From NCBI GenBank assembly GCA_022712835.1, contig JAFLJU010000257.1:1-5641 (forward strand): a DNA stretch of 5,641 nt, written 5' to 3'. The notes beneath the pieces were generated by a model. The model saw nothing but the letters and a program-made list of their open reading frames with translations, was not told the DNA's origin and searched no databases. This document shows positions 1 to 5,641 of this stretch, in pieces. The position numbers and the translations under genes are program-made. This DNA comes from Desulfobacteraceae bacterium. Its GTDB lineage: Bacteria > Desulfobacterota > Desulfobacteria > Desulfobacterales > Desulfobacteraceae. Each line of letters opens with the position of its first letter. The stretch's first letter is position 1.

Positions 1-1967
1 CTGTTCCACCGGACTTTTCGCAGGTTTACCACCCTCCCCTCCAAAGGGATTCCCTGGATATCAAACCCGATAAGATCCCCCAGCCCCAGACCATATTGAT
101 CGGCAAAAGAAATCGCCAGGGAGATTTCAAACGGGGCAGACCCGAAGTCCCAAGGGGTTTTGGACAAGGGGTTTCCCTGGACAATGGTTTCCGAAACATC
201 CAGGTGATCCCGGAAAGAAAAATTAAACTCCAACCTTCGGCCCCGGGGTCGCATCTGTCTTGCATCGGACTCCTTTTTTTCCCCAAAAAAAGGGGCCTTG
301 TTCACCGTGAGAATCCGCCCCCTGACCATGGGAGAAATATTCACCAACTCAGCCTTCTGCTCCCTGATAAACTTGATAAAGTGAAGTTTTTGCTCCTCCT
401 GGATATCCACCAGGAAGAAAACAGGGATTTTCAAACCTTTGGGGCGCATGATCTCTGTTTGAATCCCCTTCTGGATCTGGGGGATCATGGAAATCAAAAA
501 CACCCCCATGGCAATGGTGACAAAACAGGACAATGCAGACCATTTGTTCCGGTGCAGGTTTCTAAAGGCGATCCTAACCACCAGGTGCCGGGTGGTGGAA
601 AAAAGCCGACAGACGGAAAAGACAAGCCACCCCATGCCGGACAAAAAGAGAATGGCCAGCATAAACCCCAGGGCAAATATACTCCCGTTTTTCGCAGAAC
701 CCGCCACAACAACCGAGACCCAAAAAAAGGAGAAAAGACCGGGAAGAAAACTTAGGTACTGCCAAAGCCCATTTCTGTCGGATTTTTCACCCCCCGCCCC
801 CCGGAGCAGGATCAGGGGTTTCACCCCAAAAATCCGGACAAACACCGGCAGACAAAAAATAAGGCTACCACCCATGCCCATGCCCATTGCCAGCAAAATG
901 GTGGCAGGATCTGTGGAAAGCATGATATCACTGGGGATCAATCCGCGAAAAATAAGAGGAAAGGCTGGCACCAGGAACAGGGAAAGAACCGTTGCCAAGA
1001 CCGCGGCCAGGGTACCAAGCATGATGAGCTGAAAGCTGAACATCAGATAAATTTGGCCGTGTGTGGCGCCAATACTCATTAAAATCGCCATTTCCTTTTG
1101 TTTCAGGTTCAGATAGCCCCGGAACAGATAGGCCGTGGCAATGCCAGCCAAAAACAGAGCCACAATACTGACAAGCCCCATGTATCCTGTAAAATACCCG
1201 GTGATCTTACCCAGGCGCTTGTTGACATCCCGGCTGTCATAGACATTAATCCGGGGCTGGCCCCCGGAGCTTTCCAAAAACCCATGTTCCAGTTTTCCGG
1301 CAAGCCCGGAAATATCGGTCCCCGGGCCGAACCGATAATAGTAAAGATAGCGAATCCTACTTCCAAACCGGATCAAACCGGTGTCTTCCAATTGAGCTAT
1401 TCCCATATAAATTTTAGGGGCCAGCTCAACCGAGGTCAATGACTTGTCCGGGTCTTTTTCAAAAAAGTCCTGAATATAAAAGGATTTTTCCCCCAGCACC
1501 AGAGGAGACTTAACAGAAGAATCGGTTCCTATTCCCAGAGCCTGGGCCGTATCCCTTGTCAGGAACAGGCCGGGTCTTGCCTGAATTTGCGAAGTATGAC
1601 TATTGCCTTCCAAAGAAAAGCTTCCGTAGAGGGGATAGGCCTCATCAATGGCCATCACCCGAACCAGGCGGGCATTTGATCCCTTGACCATGGTATAAAA
1701 CCGAATCAGGCGGGCTTGGGTTTTGTCCGGCCCCATGATCCTGTCTGCCAGGGCAAGTTCTTTAGGTGTCATCGGATTTGGGGCAGATAATACCAGATCC
1801 GCTGTTAGGATTTCCTTTAAATTATTCTCCAGATGGCGATTTAAAGAACTGCCAAAGGAATGGATGGCAATGAACCCGGCAAGCCCGAAGGAAAGATTCA
1901 ATACGAAAAAAAAGGCAAACCCCCTGTTTTTCACCAACTCCCTCAAACCCAGTTGCAGCCAGATCAT
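1..1967 (-). CDS. ybbP: FtsX/MacB-family ABC transporter permease, YbbP type (3' end beyond window)
   Basis: This is the membrane subunit of an ABC system, paired with the ATPase gene just upstream. I translated it from the ATG at 1967, and it stays open to the left edge (655 full codons; E. coli YbbP is about 800), so the C-terminal part is missing. Visible order: a membrane segment at residues 17-38; a large extracytoplasmic domain at about 40-258 containing YPLYG (111-115); membrane segments at about 262-284, 308-335, 356-381, 404-423, 429-453 and 477-500; then a second extracytoplasmic domain with RRLEFNFSFRD, ending at RKVRWN (650-655). That last motif is typical of the stretch before the final helices in YbbP-like proteins. 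Such permeases do not form a classical channel; the family couples ATP hydrolysis to periplasmic domain movement. The start overlaps the ybbA stop (TGATG), so translation is probably coupled. YbbP itself has been linked to TesA in E. coli (from memory). The transported substrate cannot be read from sequence. Confidence 0.92.
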   Translation of the reverse strand, partial: MIWLQLGLRELVKNRGFAFFFVLNLSFGLAGFIAIHSFGSSLNRHLENNLKEILTADLVLSAPNPMTPKELALADRIMGPDKTQARLIRFYTMVKGSNARLVRVMAIDEAYPLYGSFSLEGNSHTSQIQARPGLFLTRDTAQALGIGTDSSVKSPLVLGEKSFYIQDFFEKDPDKSLTSVELAPKIYMGIAQLEDTGLIRFGSRIRYLYYYRFGPGTDISGLAGKLEHGFLESSGGQPRINVYDSRDVNKRLGKITGYFTGYMGLVSIVALFLAGIATAYLFRGYLNLKQKEMAILMSIGATHGQIYLMFSFQLIMLGTLAAVLATVLSLFLVPAFPLIFRGLIPSDIMLSTDPATILLAMGMGMGGSLIFCLPVFVRIFGVKPLILLRGAGGEKSDRNGLWQYLSFLPGLFSFFWVSVVVAGSAKNGSIFALGFMLAILFLSGMGWLVFSVCRLFSTTRHLVVRIAFRNLHRNKWSALSCFVTIAMGVFLISMIPQIQKGIQTEIMRPKGLKIPVFFLVDIQEEQKLHFIKFIREQKAELVNISPMVRGRILTVNKAPFFGEKKESDARQMRPRGRRLEFNFSFRDHLDVSETIVQGNPLSKTPWDFGSAPFEISLAISFADQYGLGLGDLIGFDIQGIPLEGRVVNLRKVRWN
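272..293. repeat. Perfect inverted repeat made of homopolymers inside ybbP
   Basis: CC-T7 (272-280), CCCC loop, A7-GG (285-293) form a perfect 9-bp stem with a 4-base loop. An alternative pairing of CCCC (281-284) with GGGG (292-295) excludes the first. It lies within the second extracytoplasmic domain of the permease (coding PFFGEKKE), the reading frame is open on both sides, and no T-tract follows the stem, so it is not a terminator. Confidence 0.6.
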
Positions 1968-2629
1968 CAGACAAGCCTGCCCCGATCAAGGGTGCGGATT
2001 TTTTGGCATTGATTGGCCAAGCCTGGATTGTGGGTGACCAGAATCAATGTTTTATTTTCATTTTCCACCAGGTCAAATAGGAGATGGGCGATCTTTTCCC
2101 CGGTTTCAATATCCAGATTGCCCGTTGGTTCATCGGCCAGCAGCAGGGCCGGTTTGATGATAAGGGCACGGGCAATGGCTACCCGCTGGCATTCCCCCCC
2201 ACTGAGCTGGCCGGGAAGATGGTGCTGGCGATCACTTAAGCCTACCTTTTCCAACATGGCATCGGTGCGTCGGGAAATGTTCTCCTGCTTCAAAATCTCC
2301 AGGGGCAGGCTGATATTCTCCCGGGCCGACAAATGGGGCATTAAATGAAACTGCTGAAAAACAATCCCGATTTTAAGGGCACGGTATTGGGCAAGACAAC
2401 GTTCCGTCATGGCAGACAAATTTTCCCCGGCCAGTATCACCTGCCCAGAATCGGGGTTGTCCAGGCCTGCGATAAGCGCCAGCAGGGTGGTTTTCCCACT
2501 ACCCGAGGGACCGGTGATTGCGGTGGTTTCTCCAGCCCCAAGGCAAAAACTCACCCGGTTCAACACCGCAAGGGTGCCCGATTGAGGATGATGAAAGGAT
2601 TTACAAATATTACGTATCTCAAGTATCAT
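1967..2629 (-). CDS. ybbA: ABC transporter ATP-binding protein, YbbA/LolD type
   Basis: Cytoplasmic ATPase of 220 residues (E. coli YbbA is about 228), expected to work as a dimer on the permease encoded directly downstream. All nucleotide-binding motifs are intact: Walker A GPSGSGKT at 40-47, Q-loop glutamine at 92 within VFQQFHL, signature LSGGE at 142-146, Walker B ending LLLADE with catalytic Glu167, D-loop GNLD at 170-173 and switch His200. The wording ADEPTGNLD and the size place it in the LolD/MacB/FtsE/YbbA group that pairs with FtsX-type permeases. YbbA rather than LolD is chosen from the tesA neighbour and the YbbP-like partner. The ATG overlaps the tesA stop by 4 nt (ATGA). An AGGA ribosome binding site (2636-2639 on the plus strand) lies 6 nt upstream, inside the last codons of tesA. 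The stop overlaps the permease start. I see no missing key residues. Confidence 0.95.
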   Translation of the reverse strand: MILEIRNICKSFHHPQSGTLAVLNRVSFCLGAGETTAITGPSGSGKTTLLALIAGLDNPDSGQVILAGENLSAMTERCLAQYRALKIGIVFQQFHLMPHLSARENISLPLEILKQENISRRTDAMLEKVGLSDRQHHLPGQLSGGECQRVAIARALIIKPALLLADEPTGNLDIETGEKIAHLLFDLVENENKTLILVTHNPGLANQCQKIRTLDRGRLV

Positions 2630-3309
2630 AATTTTTCCTGGATATATTGTTCCTGGATATAGGGAAGCACGGTTGCGGCGATGATTTCATGCCCTGCCCG
2701 GTTGGGATGAATGCCGTCGGCCTGGTTAAGCAAAGGATTACCAGCCACATTCTCTAATAAAAAAGGGATGAAAGACAGATTGTATTTTTGGGCAAGCAGG
2801 ACAAACACCTCGGTAAATCCCCTTGAATAGTCCGGCCCGTAATTGGGGGGAAGTTTCATCCCGGCCAGGATGACCCGAATGCCATTGGCCTTTGCCAGAA
2901 GAATGGTCTTTTCCAGATTTTGAAACATCTCTTGGGTGGACAACCCCCTCAACCCGTCATTGGCTCCCAGGGCCAGAACCAGGATATCCGGGTTTGCCCG
3001 GAGAAACCATTTGAGTCTTGAAACTGCTCCGGCTGTTGTGGAACCGCTGATACTGGCGTTGGTAATTTTTACCCCCTGGATTCCTTTTTTTTTGAGCAAT
3101 TCAGCGATCCTTGCCGGATAGGCCTCTTCCGGCATCACGCCCAATCCGGCGGTGAGGGAGTCCCCGAGAAACAAGATCCCGGTGTCACCCGCCCACACAG
3201 GGGATGAGGTTCCCAAGGCAAGGAAAAGAAAACAATAGAGAAAGGTCACACAAGTTAAAATAAATCCCCTCAGGGAATATGGATTCCGGTCTCTTTTGTT
3301 TTTATTCAT
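2626..3309 (-). CDS. tesA: TesA-like SGNH/GDSL esterase (acyl-CoA thioesterase I / arylesterase / lysophospholipase L1), exported
   Basis: SGNH hydrolase of 227 residues. A signal peptide is visible: basic start (KNKRDR), hydrophobic core at about 15-33, and a likely cleavage after VWA at residue 40, with no lipobox. This leaves about 187 mature residues, close to E. coli TesA (about 182). Family blocks are complete: GDSLTAG with nucleophile Ser51, the block II oxyanion Gly89 in SISGSTTAG, GAND with Asn117, and DGIHP with Asp198 and His201. The family hydrolyses acyl thioesters, lysophospholipids and aryl esters in the periplasm; the true substrate here is not evident. It starts 5 nt after the ecsC stop and overlaps ybbA by 4 nt, so it is co-transcribed with ybbA-ybbP. 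In E. coli tesA is instead divergent from ybbAP. The ribosome site is weak and distant (AGGG about 12 nt upstream, inside ecsC). The C-terminus carries a YIQE-Q-YIQE repeat, and codons 73-75 form an A9 run. Confidence 0.93.
   Translation of the reverse strand: MNKNKRDRNPYSLRGFILTCVTFLYCFLFLALGTSSPVWAGDTGILFLGDSLTAGLGVMPEEAYPARIAELLKKKGIQGVKITNASISGSTTAGAVSRLKWFLRANPDILVLALGANDGLRGLSTQEMFQNLEKTILLAKANGIRVILAGMKLPPNYGPDYSRGFTEVFVLLAQKYNLSFIPFLLENVAGNPLLNQADGIHPNRAGHEIIAATVLPYIQEQYIQEKL
2635..2661 (-). repeat. 15-bp-period tandem duplication at tesA 3' end / ybbA ribosome site
   Basis: The 12-base unit TTCCTGGATATA (plus strand) occurs at 2635-2646 and again, identically, at 2650-2661, a period of 15 bases or five codons. 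It encodes YIQE at TesA residues 217-220 and again at 222-225. Read on the minus strand each unit carries AGGA; the copy nearer ybbA is its ribosome binding site (6 nt from the ATG) and the other lies 21 nt from it, too far to serve ybbA directly. It looks like a recent in-frame tandem duplication. Confidence 0.8.
2636..2639 (-). promoter_or_regulatory. Ribosome binding site for ybbA
   Basis: AGGA on the minus strand, 6 nt before the ybbA ATG at 2629. It lies inside the final codons of tesA and inside one unit of the 15-bp duplication. Confidence 0.6.
3085..3093 (-). other. Nine-adenine run inside tesA (possible slippage site)
   Basis: On the coding strand nine consecutive A bases encode Lys73-Lys75. 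Loss of one A would read KKKESRG and then reach TAA at once, truncating the enzyme before most catalytic residues. The copy here is in frame. Runs of this length are known sites of transcriptional and replication slippage; any actual use here is unproven. Confidence 0.5.
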
Positions 3310-3314
3310 ATAAT

Positions 3315-4091
3315 TTAAAGGCCCTGATAGGTTTCTTCCACAAGCGCTTTGCCATACTTTCTTTCCAAGCGCCGCACGATAAAGTGCCCCCGGGCCATCT
3401 CCTGGAAATGATCCATGAACACCGTATTGATAACCGCCCCTCCGGCAGCTCCCAGGGCAGGTATTGCCTGGGCAGCGGCTTTCTCCGTGACTTGAACACT
3501 GAATCGTTCTGCCACAATCAAGATAAGTCGAACCAACCCCGGGGATCCTTTTTGTGCCAAACCAACTCCGGCGACATGATCCACCGCCCTTGTAATCGCC
3601 TGGGCCAGGGCGGCACGAACCGCAAAATATCCCGTCTCTGCCCCATCATCCCCCGGGGTCGGCCCCCCCAGAGCAAAAACTTCAATACAAGCCATTTTTG
3701 ACTCCATTCCATGGATGGACTCCCCTTCGCTCCTGGCAATATCTGCGATGGAGCGTAACATGAGGGTGGTTGAGACGGGCAGTTCCATGGCCAATGCCGC
3801 CAAGCCAAAAAAGCCGCCAATACCACCGGTGGTTGCCACGGCCATTTTATGCCAGAGATTGGATGCTTTTTCACCCTGCGCATTCATGGTGAAAACAGCC
3901 GTTTCCACCGCTCTGGACAACGCAGTCTGGGTTAGTTCCCCGATCTTACCGCTCCAATTAGCGGGCAATAATTTAAACCCCTTTTCAATGGGAACCCCCA
4001 AAAAGCGGGTCAATTTTGCGGCAACACCCGGGTTTTCCAACAATAGTTTGGCTTTCTTTAAATCATTTACATCGGTTGGTTCAAATACCAT
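3315..4091 (-). CDS. EcsC family protein
   Basis: Recognised as EcsC family (named after the third gene of the Bacillus ecsABC operon) from the N-terminal pattern DLKKAKLLLENPG followed by FLGVPIEKGFKLLP, and from the glycine-rich, hydrophobic stretch TTGGIGGFFGLAALAMELP (about 87-105) leading into TTLMLRSIADIARSEGE. A second alanine/glycine-rich stretch at about 211-224 precedes the charged tail VRRLERKYG. The hydrophobic stretches suggest membrane association rather than a clear multi-pass protein, and there is no signal peptide. The biochemical role of the family is not established. I prefer ATG at 4091 (258 residues) because AAGGA sits 5 nt before it. A GTG at 4115 would add eight residues but lacks a well-spaced ribosome site. 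It lies 51 nt after cls and 5 nt before tesA, all in one direction, so it is probably co-expressed with envelope lipid genes. It has no detectable truncation. Confidence 0.88.
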   Translation of the reverse strand: MVFEPTDVNDLKKAKLLLENPGVAAKLTRFLGVPIEKGFKLLPANWSGKIGELTQTALSRAVETAVFTMNAQGEKASNLWHKMAVATTGGIGGFFGLAALAMELPVSTTLMLRSIADIARSEGESIHGMESKMACIEVFALGGPTPGDDGAETGYFAVRAALAQAITRAVDHVAGVGLAQKGSPGLVRLILIVAERFSVQVTEKAAAQAIPALGAAGGAVINTVFMDHFQEMARGHFIVRRLERKYGKALVEETYQGL

Positions 4092-4096
4092 GTTGA

Positions 4097-4101
4097 TCCT
4101 T
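4097..4101 (-). promoter_or_regulatory. Ribosome binding site for ecsC-family gene
   Basis: AAGGA on the minus strand, 5 nt before the ATG at 4091. It is the best Shine-Dalgarno match in the 51-nt gap after cls and is the reason for choosing this ATG over the upstream in-frame GTG at 4115, which is preceded only by AGG directly touching the start or lying 12 or more nt away. Confidence 0.65.
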
Positions 4102-4142
4102 GTAACCGTCTGCACCCTATTAATAAACCTGGCCCAGCAAAG

Positions 4143-5588
4143 TCAAAGCACCGGCCCGAGCATGGCGATGGTATTATTCCAAAGCCGTTGGTGCCAGGCC
4201 CATCCAGCGACCATTTCCCGGGTGACAGGTTGGGATAATTTAATATAGTTTTCCTGGCGTTGACAGATATCTGCGGTCAAGCAGGGGTCATATAACAAAA
4301 TATTGTTCTCGTAATTGAGTTCAAAACTTCGCCTGTCCATGTTTGCAGAACCGATCAAGGTGATTTCTCCGTCCAGGGTAAGAGATTTTGTATGCAACAG
4401 TCCCCCCTGGTATTCAAAAATGCGAATTCCCGCATCCAGCAGGTTCTCGTAATAACTGCGGCTGGCAGCCCCCACGATCCAGGAATCATTTTTTGCCGGG
4501 AAAACAATGGTGGTCTCAACCCCCCGCCGGGCACAGGCACACAACCCGGCCATCATGGACTCGCCCGGCACAAAATAAGGGGTGGTGATTATCAACCTTG
4601 AACGGGCGGCGTAGATCAGGGATTCAAAGATTTCAGGCATGGCAGAAAACCTTACCGTTGGGCCGGTTCCGATCACCTGGGCTGGCAGCCCACGCGGCAT
4701 CGGCGGAATCGGACAGATCAGAAGATCGTTGATATCTTCACCGGTTTCACTCTCCCAGTCACTGGCAAACAAATATTGATTCTGCCGGGCAACAGGCCCC
4801 TCAAAACGCACCATGGCATCCACCCAGGGGGCATATTTTGCCTTGACCCGAAACTCCGGGTCCGCACAATTCTGGCTCCCGCAATAGGTGATTACATGGT
4901 CAATCACCACAATTTTTCGATGATTCCGAAGGTCGATACGCCCCTTTAGTATCCGCAGCACGGGATTGCCGATGGGCAGGGCAGATGCCAGGAGAACCCC
5001 GGCCTCTCCCATGGCCCGCCAATATTTTGAACCGATCATGGTACCGGACCCCAACCCATCTGCCATGGCCCGGCAGGTAACCCCCCTTGTTGCCGCCCGT
5101 ATCAGGGCATCAACAATTCGACAGCCGTTGTTATCCGACAGCCAAATATAAAACAGCAGATGAACATGGTCGGTTGCCCCATCGATGTCGGCCACCATAG
5201 AAGCGATGGTGGCGTTGGAATCGGCCATTAATTGCCCATGGTTGCCCCCCACGGGATCAAATCCATTGACGGTTTTTCCACTTTGAAACAGATGGGTGTA
5301 TTGCCCAGGAAGATCCACATCGGCCATGACGGCTCCCATGCCCGAAACACCTGAGAGATCGGGCAATTCCGAAAGAACCCGGTGCATTCGCGCCACCCGG
5401 TCCCGGCCGATATTGGTTTCACCCAACAAAAGATAGGCCAGGATCCCCAGGACGGGAACGGCAATGATAACAACCACCCAGGCGATCCGGGAAGCGGGCT
5501 CCCTGTGGGGCCGTAGCAATACCCTCAGGACAAGCGCCATCTGAAGGGTAATGTGAAGAATAGTTAGAATACTTCCTGATAATGTCAT
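4143..5588 (-). CDS. cls: Cardiolipin synthase, ClsA type (two phospholipase D HKD motifs)
   Basis: Inner-membrane phospholipid enzyme of 481 residues (E. coli ClsA is 486) that joins two phosphatidylglycerols into cardiolipin plus glycerol. Two N-terminal membrane segments are visible (about 7-25 and 35-55, the second ending YLLLGE as is usual in this family). Two phospholipase D catalytic motifs follow: HRKIVVID with His223, Lys225 and Asp230, and HTKSLTLD with His399, Lys401 and Asp406, the latter followed by GSANMDRRSFELNYE, a ClsA hallmark. Between them lies the normal FASDWE region. ClsA/ClsB/ClsC are told apart by length and the N-terminal helices; these favour ClsA. The ATG is directly preceded by a stop codon (TAG) of a likely upstream gene, and the ribosome site is poor (GAAG only 3 nt away), so coupled translation is plausible. 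The gene is complete with no missing catalytic residues. Confidence 0.95.
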   Translation of the reverse strand: MTLSGSILTILHITLQMALVLRVLLRPHREPASRIAWVVVIIAVPVLGILAYLLLGETNIGRDRVARMHRVLSELPDLSGVSGMGAVMADVDLPGQYTHLFQSGKTVNGFDPVGGNHGQLMADSNATIASMVADIDGATDHVHLLFYIWLSDNNGCRIVDALIRAATRGVTCRAMADGLGSGTMIGSKYWRAMGEAGVLLASALPIGNPVLRILKGRIDLRNHRKIVVIDHVITYCGSQNCADPEFRVKAKYAPWVDAMVRFEGPVARQNQYLFASDWESETGEDINDLLICPIPPMPRGLPAQVIGTGPTVRFSAMPEIFESLIYAARSRLIITTPYFVPGESMMAGLCACARRGVETTIVFPAKNDSWIVGAASRSYYENLLDAGIRIFEYQGGLLHTKSLTLDGEITLIGSANMDRRSFELNYENNILLYDPCLTADICQRQENYIKLSQPVTREMVAGWAWHQRLWNNTIAMLGPVL

Positions 5589-5641
5589 CTACTTCATATA
5601 AAATGTGAGAAGCATCCCTGTCAATAGACCCATAAAAATAG
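5589..5641 (-). CDS. C-terminal end of an upstream gene (hydrophobic tail), partial
   Basis: In the frame ending with TAG at 5591-5589 the last visible codons read IFMGLLTGMLLTFYMK, a hydrophobic stretch that looks like the last membrane helix of a membrane protein. The stop touches the cls ATG with no gap, as in the tightly packed genes downstream. Only about 16 codons are in the window, so the family cannot be named. A short open stretch could arise by chance; alternatively these bases are a leader for cls. Confidence 0.4.
   Translation of the reverse strand, partial: IFMGLLTGMLLTFYMK

Noticed and set aside
96..1032. Long plus-strand open frames opposite the permease (about 180-220 codons)
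   Set aside because: They run antisense to a permease frame that is open for 655 codons with clear family motifs. Their translations are rich in Pro, Lys, Arg and His with no recognisable domain, as expected of a shadow frame.
1..1967. Permease as a frameshifted pseudogene
   Set aside because: Codon-by-codon translation from 1967 to the left edge shows no internal stop or frame change, including across the homopolymer hairpin; it is merely cut by the window.
3228..3262. TesA as a lipoprotein because of cysteines in its signal peptide
   Set aside because: Neither Cys20 nor Cys26 has a proper lipobox before it, and a normal cleavage site (VWA at 38-40) follows the hydrophobic core.
4113..4115. 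GTG start giving the EcsC protein eight more residues
   Set aside because: No properly spaced ribosome site precedes it, while AAGGA stands 5 nt before the ATG at 4091 and the conserved family region begins after that ATG.
4092..4142. Terminator or regulatory RNA in the gap between cls and ecsC
   Set aside because: No stable hairpin followed by a T-tract is visible in these 51 bases; only the ecsC ribosome site is supported.
5594..5623. Possible sigma-70 promoter for cls: exact TTGACA with TATATG 18 bases on (minus strand)
   Set aside because: The -35 match is perfect but the -10 is only 4 of 6, the start point would fall almost on the cls ATG, and the same bases read as the hydrophobic end of an upstream gene. 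Left as possible but unsupported.

Overview
All genes in this window read leftward on the minus strand. In transcription order (right to left) they are: the last codons of an upstream gene, a ClsA-type cardiolipin synthase, an EcsC-family protein, a TesA-like SGNH/GDSL lipase-esterase with a signal peptide, an ABC transporter ATPase (YbbA/LolD type), and its large FtsX-family permease (YbbP type), which is cut by the left edge after 655 codons.

The layout is a compact operon. The upstream gene's stop directly abuts the cls start. A 51-nt gap separates cls from the preferred ecsC start, and 5 nt separate ecsC from tesA. tesA and ybbA share an ATGA overlap, and ybbA and ybbP a TGATG overlap. 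I see no hairpin-plus-T-tract terminator between any of the genes. There is no gene-free stretch over about 50 bases.

The unifying theme is the cell envelope and membrane lipid. Cardiolipin synthase makes a membrane phospholipid. TesA is an exported esterase/thioesterase/lysophospholipase. YbbA-YbbP is a MacB/LolCDE-like mechanotransmission ABC system known to be a neighbour and partner of TesA in other proteobacteria. EcsC is a family of unclear biochemistry. It is an inference, not a demonstration, that these act together on lipids or hydrophobic compounds in the inner membrane.

The organism is a bacterium of moderate GC content, and the TesA-YbbA-YbbP set is typical of Gram-negative proteobacteria in the broad sense. 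Overall style (EcsC plus ClsA plus TesA-YbbAP in one operon) would fit a Desulfobacterota-like genome, but that is a low-confidence guess. There are no RNA genes, mobile elements, CRISPR arrays or phage signs. I do not see an undescribed system. The points worth a second look are small: a 15-bp tandem duplication at the tesA/ybbA junction, an A9 slippage-prone run inside tesA, a hairpin of homopolymers inside ybbP, and the co-location of ecsC with lipid genes.
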